Assembly: GCA_003164335.1 (NCBI GenBank)
Contig: PLTF01000008.1
Coordinates: 1 to 43,968 of the forward strand
Direction of reading: 5' to 3'
Source of the DNA: Fibrobacterota bacterium
Lineage (GTDB): Bacteria; Fibrobacterota; Chitinivibrionia; Chitinivibrionales; Chitinispirillaceae
DNA: 43,968 nt
Shown here: one piece after another, positions 30,201 to 39,125 of the stretch
Layout: every line of letters starts with the position of its first letter
Numbering within the stretch: the stretch's first letter is position 1
The notes under the pieces: model-generated
Database searches by the model: none
What the model saw: the letters and a program-made list of their open reading frames with translations, nothing else
Told to the model about the DNA's origin: nothing
Made by a program: the position numbers and the translations under genes

Positions 30201-31246
30201 CGCTCAGCGGACACATCGGCACATCCGGGCGCTTTTCGGGAGCAGGGTATTTTGAACCGACCGGTACGGGCCACGCCCGGTTTGCGCTTTCCGCCACCGA
30301 TTGCCATCTGCAGATTGCCGACCTCAATGCCATCATCCGCACGGCGTCGGTTCGGCTTGCCGATTCTGCGGATGCGCTGGTTCTCGGCGGCAACGTTACC
30401 CTTGCCGAGTCGCGGTATCAGCTCTACCTTTCGCCGGCCGCAATGTTCCAGAAAGCGCCTGCCGCAAGGCCGAAAAAAAGGCCCCCGAAAAACCCCCTGC
30501 TCAGACGCACAGCGCTGCGGATACTCCTCGATCTCGATAAAAACCTGATCATTGAAAGTAATTTAGGCAGCATGACGCTCGACGGCACGGTCACGATCAT
30601 GGGGAACCCCGAGCATCCCGGCATTGTCGGCACCATTTCCGTAACCGACGGGTATCTCTATTATCTGGACAAGAAGTTTACCGTCCAGCAGGGGACGTTC
30701 CGCTTCACAAATCCTGAAGAAATGAACCCGGCGATCAGCCTGACTGCGGTGGATACAATCACTGCCCCGTTACCGGGAAGCACGTCGGAACAAGCTTATA
30801 TCGTTACGCTCACCGTCGGCGACAGTCTCAGCAAACCGAACGTCGCCCTCTCGTCCGTTCCGGCGCTCCAGCCTGAAAGTATCATAAGTCTGATCACCTT
30901 CGGCACCACTCAGGGAGTCCTTTCCAGCGGTGTTGCATCGGCCGTCGCCGGACTTCTTGCTCAACAGTTTTCCGGGCTCGGAACGCGACCGCTGCAGCAG
31001 CTGCTCAACATCGAAAGCCTCAACGTTGCATCAGGCACTGCGGGAACGCAAGGCTCCATTGGGACAACGGTCACGGCTGTCAAGCGGCTCTCGTCGCGGC
31101 TTTCGGTTACTTATCAGGCCATCCTGCAGAATATGAACAGACCGAATGTTTCGGCATCGTACCGGCTTTTTCCGAATGTGTATATTATCGGCTCGGAAAA
31201 CAACATGAACGGCGGCATCGATCTTCACTTTAGATTTACACGATAG
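27233..31246 (+). CDS. tamB: TamB-like translocation/assembly protein (DUF490)
   Basis: This very large protein (1337 residues) is anchored by an N-terminal membrane helix (about 10-32, LIFLLMDLGALTLLLSAVVV) and consists mostly of repetitive beta strands expected to form a periplasm-spanning groove. The C-terminal DUF490 domain is recognisable: GTISVTDGYLYYLDKKF, FTNPEEMNPAISLTA, SLITFGTTQGVL and a final beta-rich end IDLHFRFTR. Family members move lipids, or assist autotransporter assembly, between the inner and outer membranes with an Omp85 partner. That partner follows 86 bases downstream. No strong ribosome site is seen at the ATG. Confidence 0.88.
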   Translation: MNRVLRIAVESLIFLLMDLGALTLLLSAVVVTPPVQRSIKSALVNALSDRLGNEVSIGAVHLSWIRRLDLHDVVINDREFGDSMTIRTLNLRFALLPLLKKTVAIKHITIRDATITGIRTKRGVHFPFLLKHPPKVKLWTVTLGTAVVTGLSARYDDSVSGMYYSLSGIRSRLVFKKLNAFSGTLAADTGEAVTPWYSGRIRKIDIKADFTPKRLVVSRGILKGDSSTLNCEGTFPFSTKLSWNAHADINSRLSPVLALRKIKGLQMKGEVQVIASLAGLLGSPRLDLQATARKVTFDSIPFETIAVTGKYNPGDGLSAFIDGSSPMGKAGIKATASIAPLFNKPHLAAWNVAATADIPRISDFARRLGRKYSFISGAAHIEAAADGQGARDLPNHADLALAVKRSAAPGIPELIDCHARLNNRQWIVDITADSGNRIHAQAAIGYRTNALTGTFAINLTNPATISRSFLAYPVTGTISGTGSLGGTLTQPTVTFAMRARDCAWRSASIDRLDAEAHYGNKRLYINKASLQCAGDLATILPLAGVHNAGGHFHITAEGFGPVENPNITAEVGATDLHAGDFTASSLIASLSYRNDTLHWYNVRLGKNAAWIKTTGIAGLHGPRRFANASLIAERHGSESASGSISGVMRGDSIDASASISGMDPQLIAPWIKGKIPLHGLLSLQAAVHGTRTDPEAQAHLEFDQTLGRGTIIRYHALAALRNAELTASVSVFPFSRPESLLVSLTAPLALSPPWTAAHLIRDSARITVEGPDFPLGDLAARFLPEVKAGGSVSIHADMVKTPGGWDVQGEFAGKIPAAIDSAKGLRLYGLSAEARIAGTALHPSITFSLQGDSLYWKTIRLDKPFLQGHGSEQAVYLDTATMGLYKGRLALSGSFPLEPGRLTIDKSNVTLRCIADAVPLAILAPLVPEADISGGTLGADAFLTMRESRPHLQGRISVRGAGFSLKEYGQAFGPVDAECSLRNDSIIVESLSGHIGTSGRFSGAGYFEPTGTGHARFALSATDCHLQIADLNAIIRTASVRLADSADALVLGGNVTLAESRYQLYLSPAAMFQKAPAARPKKRPPKNPLLRRTALRILLDLDKNLIIESNLGSMTLDGTVTIMGNPEHPGIVGTISVTDGYLYYLDKKFTVQQGTFRFTNPEEMNPAISLTAVDTITAPLPGSTSEQAYIVTLTVGDSLSKPNVALSSVPALQPESIISLITFGTTQGVLSSGVASAVAGLLAQQFSGLGTRPLQQLLNIESLNVASGTAGTQGSIGTTVTAVKRLSSRLSVTYQAILQNMNRPNVSASYRLFPNVYIIGSENNMNGGIDLHFRFTR

Positions 31247-31332
31247 CGAGGGTGAACGGAAAAGGATGATGGAAAAGGAAAGAAAAAAAGCAGAAAGAAG
31301 AAAGAGACAATGAAGCTGGATAAGGATGCAGC

Positions 31333-33150
31333 ATGAAGACGGAGAGGGCCGGACACCACCGCCCTTTCGGCAGAACGTGCCGCGCAGTGCTGAGAATCGC
31401 CCTGATTCTTTGCATTGCCGGATCGGGCCCCCTTTTTGCCGAACAGTGGAAAGTACATGCCATCAGCTTCTCCGGAAATACGGTATTTACCTCGGGACAG
31501 CTCCAGGGCCTCATGGAAACAAAAATTTCCCGCTTCTGGAATAAATCGGTTTATTCCCATATCAAGCTCGAATCCGACACTGCAACGATAGCTGCCGCCT
31601 ACGGTCAGAAAGGATATATTGATGCGGAGGTACGGATCGACTCAATTGTTTCGGACTCAATGCATCATCGGGTTTCCCTCCTCCTCTCGGTTGTCGAAGG
31701 ACCGCAGACGCTCGTCAGCACGGTCGCCGTCGATGGAGCTTCGCCTCTCCATCGGGTCGATGAGCTTAAAAAAATCCTGACAAAACATGATTCGCCCTAC
31801 AGTACAAGCGCCATTGATCAGGATGCCCAGACTATTTCCGCCGATCTGGCCTTACGGGGGCATCTCTACAATCACATCCGGGACAGCGCCGTCATCGACA
31901 CGGCGGCCCATCGCGCTTCGGTGATTTTCACCATCGATCAGGGGCCGCTTATATTTGCGGGTCCCTTCCATACCGCAGGGCTTAAAAAGGTGCTCCCGAT
32001 TGTCGTCAGGCGCGAGGCGAAATTCAAGGAAGGAGATACCCTGACGTCAAAAAGCATGAATTCTCTGGCACAGAAACTTTATGTAACCGGGCTTTTCAAT
32101 TATGCTCAGGTCAAGGTGCCGCCGGAAAGTCTTCTCATAGCTGCAAAAAGCCGGGATACGGCAACCGAGCCGGTAACCGCAACACTTGAAGAGACCAAAT
32201 TCTTCACCATTGATGCCTCCATCGGCTACGGCACCTACGACTCGCTCAGAGGCTCTCTCCAGGCCCGGTTCGCAAATCTGTTCGGGTTGGGACATTCGAT
32301 TACCTCCAATGGTTCTTATGACTGCTATGAACTCAGGGGTGACGCGACCTATTCCTACCCCTGGATTTTTTCCCTTCCTTTCAATGGCCTGGTAACCACC
32401 TATGTCCAGCACAACAACATCACCTTCCTCGGCCTCTTTGACGGAATCCAGTTTACCCTTGCCAAGGAAACCGCATGGAATTTAAGCTACAGGGTCTGGA
32501 TAAAGCTTGAACGCACGGAATATCTCTACGCAATCCAGGACACTACCGGGACAACATCGCTTGAGAATACGCAGAGTATCGGAACGGATATTTATTACGA
32601 TACGCGGAAGAACTTTACCGATACCACCGCCGGCGCTTATCTCCAGCTCTCGCCGGAATTCGCAGGTCTCGGCGGCAGGGGTACCAACCAGTACTACCGG
32701 GCTCTTCTCGATGCCCGCGCCTATTTAACGCCTGTTAAAAGATTCAGTGTTTCCTCGGCAGTGGAATTGGGGTATGCGCAAGGATACGGCGCCCGCAAGG
32801 ATAGCGTTCCGGCCCAGATCATCTATAACCTCGGTATCGAAGGGATGCGGCCGGTCCGCGGTTATGGGCAGAACGACCTGAGCCCCGGCGGCGGCAGGAT
32901 GGCACTCGTTGTCAATCTCGCGCAGGTTGAACACCCTATTTATAAATGGATCGGCCTGTCCGCATTTGTCGATGGCGGCTATGCATGGAGCGACCCCTCG
33001 GCAGAATTCAGCCTCCGCGACCTCCGGTGGACCGTCGGCCCCGGTATCTACGCCAAGACTCCGGTCGGCCAGGCGGAGTTCGACTGGGGCTACCGGTGGA
33101 CCGATAAAGAATGGGGATCGGCTTATTTCAGTATCGGGCAGGCATTCTAA
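31333..33150 (+). CDS. tamA: Omp85-family outer-membrane protein (TamA/BamA-like)
   Basis: The protein has 605 residues. The N-terminus carries a signal peptide (about 17-36, with a LFA-EQ cleavage site) after a basic extension. Residues about 38-280 contain POTRA-like repeats, starting with WKVHAISFSGNTVFTSGQL and including YGQKGYIDAEV. The rest is a 16-strand-type barrel ending in Phe, with the conserved loop-6 motif VRGY at 508-511. The short POTRA region and the adjacent tamB point to TamA rather than BamA. AAGGA precedes the ATG by 6 bases. Its stop overlaps the stop of the convergent S41 gene. Confidence 0.88.
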   Translation: MKTERAGHHRPFGRTCRAVLRIALILCIAGSGPLFAEQWKVHAISFSGNTVFTSGQLQGLMETKISRFWNKSVYSHIKLESDTATIAAAYGQKGYIDAEVRIDSIVSDSMHHRVSLLLSVVEGPQTLVSTVAVDGASPLHRVDELKKILTKHDSPYSTSAIDQDAQTISADLALRGHLYNHIRDSAVIDTAAHRASVIFTIDQGPLIFAGPFHTAGLKKVLPIVVRREAKFKEGDTLTSKSMNSLAQKLYVTGLFNYAQVKVPPESLLIAAKSRDTATEPVTATLEETKFFTIDASIGYGTYDSLRGSLQARFANLFGLGHSITSNGSYDCYELRGDATYSYPWIFSLPFNGLVTTYVQHNNITFLGLFDGIQFTLAKETAWNLSYRVWIKLERTEYLYAIQDTTGTTSLENTQSIGTDIYYDTRKNFTDTTAGAYLQLSPEFAGLGGRGTNQYYRALLDARAYLTPVKRFSVSSAVELGYAQGYGARKDSVPAQIIYNLGIEGMRPVRGYGQNDLSPGGGRMALVVNLAQVEHPIYKWIGLSAFVDGGYAWSDPSAEFSLRDLRWTVGPGIYAKTPVGQAEFDWGYRWTDKEWGSAYFSIGQAF

Positions 33151-34547
33151 TGCAGAATTATCTTATTGGTCGCAATCATCTTCTCGACGACCCGCCCGAC
33201 GCCCCGCCGACGCTTATTTGGCTGTTTTGACCGCACCGAGGCAAGCCTCTTTGCCGGAACGGTCGGATCGTTGACAATAGAATCAATATTCGCGCTTGGT
33301 TCCATTAATTTCACCCCGTAAAATATCGGCCGCCAGAATCCACTGTCGGCCTGATTGAAAAGAGAATCCGACCGCAGCAGACCGTCCACCTGCTGCTTGA
33401 CCGGCGCAGGAACGCTGTCCGGCGCTATGCCGATGCGGTGGTAGGGGCCGATGCGCGGGGAAACCCCCTTAAGTTGCAGAAAAGTGATCTTCAGATCGAG
33501 AAAGTAATTGGCGAAAAAAGGAATGGTCAGCATCGAATCGCCGCTTGCGCTGTAAAGGGTATCGATCCCGTTGAACGATGCGTAGCAGGCCCCCCGCCGC
33601 TCGATCACTACCTGCCCGATGCCTTTGCCGAAGCTGTGGCCGCCGAGAATCCAGGCGCTGTCTCCTGTCGATTGCCACTCTTTCTTCTGCCCCTCGTAAA
33701 GACCTGCAGCAGTAAGTTCGGCCGCGCTGGCGGTCGAATCGTTGATAATAACTGCATAGTGTTCGCCTGACAACAAGGGGCTCCGGGTAGTGGTCCAGTT
33801 ACGCCAGCCAAGCGTTACATATTTGTTGGTGACAGAGTCCAGGTCGCGCTGCCGGGCCTGGATGTAGCCGGTTCCAATGGGCACCATCGCCGTTATAATA
33901 TTCTGCGCTTCGTCAATATACCCGCCGCCGTTCCAGCGCAGGTCGACGATGATGTTCTTGAACCCCTTGAGCACCGGAAGACAGGTGTAGTAAAAATCGC
34001 TGTATACCTGGCCGTCGGTCCCCGCCTCAAAGGTATAAATAGTCAGGAGGCCGGTAGAATCGGTCAGTGAGTCAACCGTAACGGTCGAGTCATAGGGCAA
34101 GAGAGAGGGTGCGGCTACGGACGCAACCGCCGAAACAGGAGCATAGGATGCAAGGGAGTTATTAAAGAAGGTGTCCAGGCCGTCTGCAGTGTCGTAGCTG
34201 GTAAAGTTGAACGTATAGTCATAAGGATCCCCGTTTCCGGAGAGTGTATCGTTTATGGCAGCCATGATGCCGGTCGGGGTGCTGAAGGCAAAAGGATGCG
34301 CCGGTATCACCCCGGCATAGATACTCGAATCCTGGTAGATGCTCCATGCCTTGCAGTACTGCCATACGCTTTCAAATTCGATGGGGCCGGGGTTGGAGAC
34401 GATATTTCCCGGTGGGTCAAGCGGTGTCTGGCAGGAGAAGAGAAGCCCGGTAACGAGCAGGAGCACTATCGCGACGAGCAGGCAGGGTACGGAATTCCTG
34501 CGACGGTTGTCAATAAGACCATCCGAACGATAATTCTCTGATTTCAT
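33147..34547 (-). CDS. S41-family serine protease lipoprotein
   Basis: The protein has 466 residues from ATG 34547. A lipoprotein signal (LLVAIVLLLVTGLLFSC, Cys39) is followed by a divergent N-terminal region. The C-terminal-processing-protease core shows VDLRWNGGG (201-209), catalytic Ser274 in NDSTASAAELTAAGL and catalytic Lys308 in FGKGIGQ. No PDZ domain is obvious. It probably acts in the periplasm or on the outer-membrane face. An open frame reaches 34637, but the extra residues precede the signal peptide, so the internal start is preferred. Confidence 0.82.
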   Translation of the reverse strand: MKSENYRSDGLIDNRRRNSVPCLLVAIVLLLVTGLLFSCQTPLDPPGNIVSNPGPIEFESVWQYCKAWSIYQDSSIYAGVIPAHPFAFSTPTGIMAAINDTLSGNGDPYDYTFNFTSYDTADGLDTFFNNSLASYAPVSAVASVAAPSLLPYDSTVTVDSLTDSTGLLTIYTFEAGTDGQVYSDFYYTCLPVLKGFKNIIVDLRWNGGGYIDEAQNIITAMVPIGTGYIQARQRDLDSVTNKYVTLGWRNWTTTRSPLLSGEHYAVIINDSTASAAELTAAGLYEGQKKEWQSTGDSAWILGGHSFGKGIGQVVIERRGACYASFNGIDTLYSASGDSMLTIPFFANYFLDLKITFLQLKGVSPRIGPYHRIGIAPDSVPAPVKQQVDGLLRSDSLFNQADSGFWRPIFYGVKLMEPSANIDSIVNDPTVPAKRLASVRSKQPNKRRRGVGRVVEKMIATNKIILH

Positions 34548-34601
34548 GCGTTCCGACAATCTGGAAATGTCCGTTCCACCGCATAATTTTTTTTGGGGCA
34601 T

Positions 34602-34631
34602 TGTAGAGACGTAGCATGCTACGTCTCTACA
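34602..34631. repeat. Perfect 30-bp palindrome
   Basis: A perfect palindrome with half-site TGTAGAGACGTAGCA. It lies between rpe and the S41 gene and is preceded on the plus strand by a T-run (34587-34594). Read as minus-strand RNA, downstream of rpe, the hairpin is followed by CAATGCCCC and then an A-run, so it is not an intrinsic terminator in that direction. Confidence 0.85.
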
Positions 34632-34667
34632 GAACATTCACGGCGACGTCTTGGTTAATCGGTTTTT

Positions 34668-34703
34668 CCCCTGCCCCTCTCCACCGGTGGAGAGGGGCAG
34701 GGG
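34668..34703. repeat. Perfect 36-bp palindrome
   Basis: A perfect palindrome with half-site CCCCTGCCCCTCTCCACC. It sits 21 bases past the rpe stop codon in the direction of rpe transcription. On the minus strand it is followed by GGAAAAACC rather than Ts, so classical termination is not evident, though it may stabilise the 3' end of the mRNA. It is related in type to the palindrome in the broken serpin. Confidence 0.85.
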
Positions 34704-34724
34704 TGAGGCGCACCCACAAAAAAA

Positions 34725-35411
34725 TTATACCTCATGCCCCAGGCGTTCTCTACCTCGGAGAGATGCAGCCCGAAGCGTTGCAATGCGGGCTTCGAAATCC
34801 TCATGGCCGAAGATATAGCTCCCGGCAACAAGCACATTTGCCCCGGCTGCGGCGCACTCCTCTCCCGTCTTATCGTTGATGCCGCCATCGACCGCAATGT
34901 CGGTGGTGAGATTCCGCTTTACCGATTCTGCACGGACCAGAGCTATTTTATCGAGCATTTCCGGCATGAACTTCTGTCCGCCGAACCCGGCGAATACGGT
35001 CATGACGAGAACCATGTCGATGTCCCGGAGGTGCGGGAGAAACAGCGAGGCCGGCTTGTCCGGGTTCACCGAAACGCCGGGCCGGACATTGTTTTTCCGT
35101 ATCGCCGACGCAACGGCGGGGACATCGCACACTTCGGCATGCACGATGAGGGTCGAGGCTCCGGCATTGCAGAAATCGTTTACATAGCGCATCGGGTCAA
35201 TGATCATGAGGTGGACGTCGAGCGGAATGGTAACACAGCGCCGAACCGCTTCGACCACGAGAGGCCCGAAGGTAATGTTCGGCACGAAATTTCCGTCCAT
35301 GATGTCGCAGTGAAGGCGGTCCGCACCGGCATCCTGCGCTTTTTTCACTTCGCGCTCGAGGCAGGTGAAGTCCGCGGACAGAATCGATGGGGCTATCTCA
35401 ATACGGGTCAT
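34725..35411 (-). CDS. rpe: Ribulose-phosphate 3-epimerase
   Basis: Rpe interconverts ribulose-5-phosphate and xylulose-5-phosphate in the pentose phosphate pathway. The 228-residue TIM barrel shows IAPSILSADF at the start, LHCDIMDGNFVPNITFGP (metal and substrate site), DVHLMI, and VDGGI near the C-terminus, all diagnostic. ATG 35411 follows GAGAGG; the upstream open frame runs through a repeat and is not coding. The motif VMTVFAGFGGQKF has Ala where the family usually has Pro/His-Gly residues, a minor variation. Confidence 0.95.
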   Translation of the reverse strand: MTRIEIAPSILSADFTCLEREVKKAQDAGADRLHCDIMDGNFVPNITFGPLVVEAVRRCVTIPLDVHLMIIDPMRYVNDFCNAGASTLIVHAEVCDVPAVASAIRKNNVRPGVSVNPDKPASLFLPHLRDIDMVLVMTVFAGFGGQKFMPEMLDKIALVRAESVKRNLTTDIAVDGGINDKTGEECAAAGANVLVAGSYIFGHEDFEARIATLRAASLRGRERLGHEV

Positions 35412-35447
35412 AGCGCCGATGGACCTCTCATAATCACCTTGATCGTC

Positions 35448-35471
35448 CTTCGACAGCCTCAGGACGAACGG
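35448..35471. repeat. Diverged TTCGACAG-type repeat
   Basis: CTTCGACAGCCTCAGGACGAACGG resembles the TTCGACAGGCTC...CGAACGG units at 5080-5151. It lies just upstream of rpe. It is a single arm, not a full inverted pair. Confidence 0.5.
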
Positions 35472-35549
35472 AGATCGGTTAATGATGAATAATACCGTCC
35501 GGGGCAACTTTGCCGATCCCTGAACGGTATTTTAAGTGGGTCCCCGGTA

Positions 35550-36704
35550 CTATTCTGAGGCCGCTTCCCGAATAAGCTGGAGCGCAATCTCGTTTCGCTG
35601 TATCTGGTTTGTTCCCTCATAAATCTGGGTGATTTTTGCGTCCCGCATGCGCTTTTCCGCCGGATATTCACGCATGTAGCCATACCCGCCCATGACCTGG
35701 ACCGCGTCGACCGTTACCTTCATGGCGGTATCCGAGCAGAAGAGCTTGGTCATGGCCGATTCCTTGGAGAAACGCTTCTCGCCGGCATCGATCGATTTCG
35801 CCGTGGCATAGAGCAGGGCCCGGGCAGCCTCGACCTGCGTTGCCATATCGGCAAGAATATGCTGGATCGCCTGGAACGATGAAATCGCCTCACCGAACTG
35901 GACCCGCTGCCGGGAGTAGCGTACCGACTCTTCGAGCGCTCCGGCCGCTATTCCGAGCGCCTGTGCTCCGACGCCGGGCCGCGAATAGTTCAGGGTGTTG
36001 ATGGCCACGATGGACCCCATGCCCTCCCGACCGAGGATGGCGCTGGTATGCACGCGGCAATCCTGGAATACGAGTTCCGTGGTGCTCGATGCCCGGATCC
36101 CCATCTTGTCCTCGTGTTTACCGAATGTAAAACCCGGCGTTCCCTTGTCGACAAGAAAGGCGGTCAGGCCGCGAGCGCCCTTGGCCGGGTTGGTTTTTGC
36201 AAAAACCGAGTACACCTGCGCATTTTCGCCGTTGGTGATCCACTGCTTGGTGCCGTTCAGGACCCAGTAATCGCCGTCGCGAACCGCTGTGGTCTTCATG
36301 CCGAGGGCGTCCGATCCGGCATTGGCCTCGGTGAGCCCGAACGCTGCGATGATTTTTCCCGCCGCAATCCCCGGAAGATATTTCTGCTTCTGCTCCTCGG
36401 ACCCGAACAGGAGAAGCGGAAAGGTGCCGAGCGCGGTCGCGGCCATGGCAAGCGAAATGCCGCCGCATATCTTGGAGAGCTCTTCGACGGCGAGGCAGAG
36501 TTCAAAAACGCCGCCGCCGAACCCACCGTACTGCTCCGGAATGTAGAGGCCGCACAGGTCGGCTTCAGAAAGCGCCTGAACGATGTCCCAGGGAAAGATC
36601 CCCTCGTGATCATACTTTTCCCTGACCGGAAGAATTTTCTTAACGGCAATTTCATGGGCCGTCTCGACGATCATTTTCTGTTCATCGGTGAGAAACCAGT
36701 TCAT
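35550..36704 (-). CDS. Acyl-CoA dehydrogenase
   Basis: This is a 384-residue flavoprotein that oxidises acyl-CoA to trans-2-enoyl-CoA and passes electrons to ETF. The FAD-binding segments AFGLTEANAGSDALGMKT and WITNGENAQVY are present, along with GYGYMREYPAEKRMRDAKI and the catalytic base Glu363 in IYEGTNQIQR. It looks most like short-chain/butyryl-type enzymes, but chain length cannot be set from the sequence. Its start overlaps the rnc stop by 23 bases, which ties it to the fatty-acid operon. Confidence 0.94.
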   Translation of the reverse strand: MNWFLTDEQKMIVETAHEIAVKKILPVREKYDHEGIFPWDIVQALSEADLCGLYIPEQYGGFGGGVFELCLAVEELSKICGGISLAMAATALGTFPLLLFGSEEQKQKYLPGIAAGKIIAAFGLTEANAGSDALGMKTTAVRDGDYWVLNGTKQWITNGENAQVYSVFAKTNPAKGARGLTAFLVDKGTPGFTFGKHEDKMGIRASSTTELVFQDCRVHTSAILGREGMGSIVAINTLNYSRPGVGAQALGIAAGALEESVRYSRQRVQFGEAISSFQAIQHILADMATQVEAARALLYATAKSIDAGEKRFSKESAMTKLFCSDTAMKVTVDAVQVMGGYGYMREYPAEKRMRDAKITQIYEGTNQIQRNEIALQLIREAASE

Positions 36705-37497
36705 CTTTCGTCACTCCTTTGCTATGAGATATGATTGTCTTCTTATCGTACTGTGCAAGTGCATTCTGCGCGGCTGCCTGCTGGGCGATTTTCTTATTCG
36801 ATCCGGTCCCCTCGCCGAGCTCCATCCCCCCGACTTCAATGCGGACCGTAAATTCCTTGGCGTGGTCGGGCCCGGTGGCTCCGACCGTTATGTAGCGGGG
36901 CATGCCGAACCCGTCGCGCTGGGCCAATTCAAGAATCAGGCTCTTATAGTTGACATGCCGTTCGTCGTCGAGGATTTCGTCGATGCGATCGAAGAGGAAG
37001 CGCTTCAGGAACCTTCCCGACGGCTTGAATCCGCCGTCAAGGAATACCGCGCCGAGGAGCGCTTCGAAGGTGTTCGAGAGAATCGACATCCGGTCCCTGC
37101 CGCCGGTCTTCTCCTCGGATGCGCCGAAAATGATGTACGGCCCGATATCGAACGAATGCGCGATCTCGCCCAGGATCTTTCTCGATACGATGAGCGACTT
37201 GATTTTGGAGAGTTGTCCCTCCTGCCGTTCGGGATACGTTTTGTAAAGGTGCTCGGTAACCAGGCAGTTGAGGACCGCATCTCCCAGGAATTCGAGGCGT
37301 TCATTGGAGAGCAATACATCGCCGTTCTCCGGCGATACCGATGATTTGTGGGTAAGCGCCTGCCGGAGAAGGTTTGCCGACCGGAACCGGTAGCCGATGA
37401 TCTTTTGAACTTTTTCTAACGGTTGCCCGGAGTTGTCCGGGCAACCGCGAAGGAACAGCGCCCTTAAGAATCGCACCGGGAACTTAATCAGACTCAT
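36682..37497 (-). CDS. rnc: Ribonuclease III
   Basis: RNase III cuts double-stranded RNA in rRNA and mRNA processing. The protein has 271 residues from ATG 37497. The signature NERLEFLGDAVL of the catalytic domain is present, with the second acidic cluster in NTFEALLGAVFLDGG. A C-terminal double-stranded RNA-binding domain contains GTGSNKKIAQQAAAQNAL. An in-frame start at 37521 is possible, but AAGG lies next to 37497. The start overlaps the fabF stop by 14 bases. Confidence 0.95.
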   Translation of the reverse strand: MSLIKFPVRFLRALFLRGCPDNSGQPLEKVQKIIGYRFRSANLLRQALTHKSSVSPENGDVLLSNERLEFLGDAVLNCLVTEHLYKTYPERQEGQLSKIKSLIVSRKILGEIAHSFDIGPYIIFGASEEKTGGRDRMSILSNTFEALLGAVFLDGGFKPSGRFLKRFLFDRIDEILDDERHVNYKSLILELAQRDGFGMPRYITVGATGPDHAKEFTVRIEVGGMELGEGTGSNKKIAQQAAAQNALAQYDKKTIISHSKGVTKDELVSHR

Positions 37498-38728
37498 ACC
37501 TTCCCAGCGCAAGACATGCATTATGTCCGCCGAAGCCCAGCGAATTGCTTAACGCGTAGCGGATATTCCTTGCCACCGCGACATTCGGCGTGTAAAAGAG
37601 ATCGCAGTCCGGGTCCGGATCCTCATAATTAATGGTGGGAGGAAGGAGACCGTTTTTCAGGGCCAGCGCCGTTGCAATGAATTCGATTGCCCCGGCCGCT
37701 CCGAGCATATGGCCGGTCATCGACTTGGTCGAACTTATAGCCACGCTCTGCGCCGACTCGCCCAGGACCTTCTTTATTGCCGCCGTTTCGATTTTGTCGT
37801 TGAGATCGGTCGAGGTTCCGTGGGCATTGATATAGCCGATCTGGTCCGGGTTGAGGCCTGCCATCTTCATGGCCATTTCCATGCATTTCTGCATGCCGGT
37901 ACCTTCGGGATCCGGAGCGGTAAGGTGATAGGCATCTCCCGTAGCACCATAGCCCACGAGTTCGGCAAGGATAGGTGCCTTGCGCGCAAGGGCATGTTCG
38001 AGCGATTCGAGAACGACGATTGCCGCACCTTCGCCCATGACAAAGCCGTCGCGTTTCTTATCGAAGGGCGAGCTGGCTTTCTCGGGGGTGTCGTTGCGCC
38101 GCGACATCGCACCCATGGAGCAGAATCCGGCAAAGGATATGGGTACTATCGGGGATTCGGTGCCGCCGGTGAGTGCGACATCGGCCAATCCGGTTTTTAT
38201 GTGCAAATATGATTCGCCGATTGAGTGCGCCGAGGATGCGCAGGCGCTGACAATGGCAAAGTTGGCTCCCTTGAAGCCGAATTCCATTGAAACCCTGCCG
38301 GCAGGCATATCGGGAATCATCATGGGGATCAGAAATGGGGAGACCCGTCCCGGGCCCCGGTCGAGCAGCTTTTTGTGTTCGGTTTCGAGCGTTAAAATGC
38401 CGCCGATGCCCGATCCAATGAGGGTGGCGCAGCGGTAGGGATCTTCCGCTGCCATGTCGAGTTTCGCCTGCCTCATAGCTTCCTGCGCTGCAATAACGGC
38501 AAACAGGATGACCCTGTCCGTCCGGCGGACCTCCTTGGGTTCGACAAATTTGGCGAAATCCAGGCCCTTCACTTCCCCGGCTATCCTGGTGGAGAAGGCT
38601 GCAGCATCAAACAATGTGACCGGACCGATGCCCGATTTTCCCGAGCTCAGGCCGGCCCACAGGGACTCAACGTCGTTTCCTACGGGGCTGACCGCTCCCA
38701 TGCCGGTAACAACGACTCTATGCGACAT
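37484..38728 (-). CDS. fabF: 3-oxoacyl-ACP synthase II
   Basis: FabF condenses malonyl-ACP with acyl-ACP during chain elongation. The protein has 414 residues, the usual length. The Cys-His-His triad is Cys163 in VSACASSAHS, His303 in NAHGTSTD and His340 in SMTGHMLGAAGA. ATG 38728 is preceded by GAAGGA; the longer frame to 38824 overlaps the acpP-fabF gap and is not supported. It is the housekeeping enzyme, in contrast to the longer ketosynthase at 25682. Confidence 0.95.
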   Translation of the reverse strand: MSHRVVVTGMGAVSPVGNDVESLWAGLSSGKSGIGPVTLFDAAAFSTRIAGEVKGLDFAKFVEPKEVRRTDRVILFAVIAAQEAMRQAKLDMAAEDPYRCATLIGSGIGGILTLETEHKKLLDRGPGRVSPFLIPMMIPDMPAGRVSMEFGFKGANFAIVSACASSAHSIGESYLHIKTGLADVALTGGTESPIVPISFAGFCSMGAMSRRNDTPEKASSPFDKKRDGFVMGEGAAIVVLESLEHALARKAPILAELVGYGATGDAYHLTAPDPEGTGMQKCMEMAMKMAGLNPDQIGYINAHGTSTDLNDKIETAAIKKVLGESAQSVAISSTKSMTGHMLGAAGAIEFIATALALKNGLLPPTINYEDPDPDCDLFYTPNVAVARNIRYALSNSLGFGGHNACLALGRYESD

Positions 38729-38832
38729 ATATGGAGATACTATCCTTCCAGTTGATGAGAGAATTGGCCGACGAATAGGTGAACAGTACCGATCCGGCGA
38801 GATTCGGATGCACCGGACCGGCAACGATCCTG

Positions 38833-39066
38833 TTAAAGCTTCTTCTGGAGATAATCCAGCGAGTCCTTGACGGTACGCAATTTTTCCGCGTCTTCGTCCG
38901 GAATTTCAATTTCAAAGGCATCTTCGAACGCCATGATGAGCTCAACCTGATCGAGGGAGTCTGCACCCAGATCGTCGACGAATGAGGCTGTCGCGGTAAC
39001 TTTATCTTCGCTGACTCCAAGTTTTTCCGCAATGATCTGTTTTACTTTGGTTTCAATTTCGCTCAC
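38833..39066 (-). CDS. acpP: Acyl carrier protein
   Basis: This is the 77-residue housekeeping ACP. The phosphopantetheine site is Ser37 in [12 protein letters not shown], and helix II is strongly acidic ([17 protein letters not shown]). It starts with GTG at 39066, preceded by AAGGGG with 6-base spacing. It sits between fabG and fabF, the standard order. Confidence 0.96.
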   Translation of the reverse strand: MSEIETKVKQIIAEKLGVSEDKVTATASFVDDLGADSLDQVELIMAFEDAFEIEIPDEDAEKLRTVKDSLDYLQKKL

Positions 39067-39125
39067 AAAGCACCCCTTTCAGGAAATGGTTTTAAAGACA
39101 TGCACAAAAAATGATTATTATCGCG

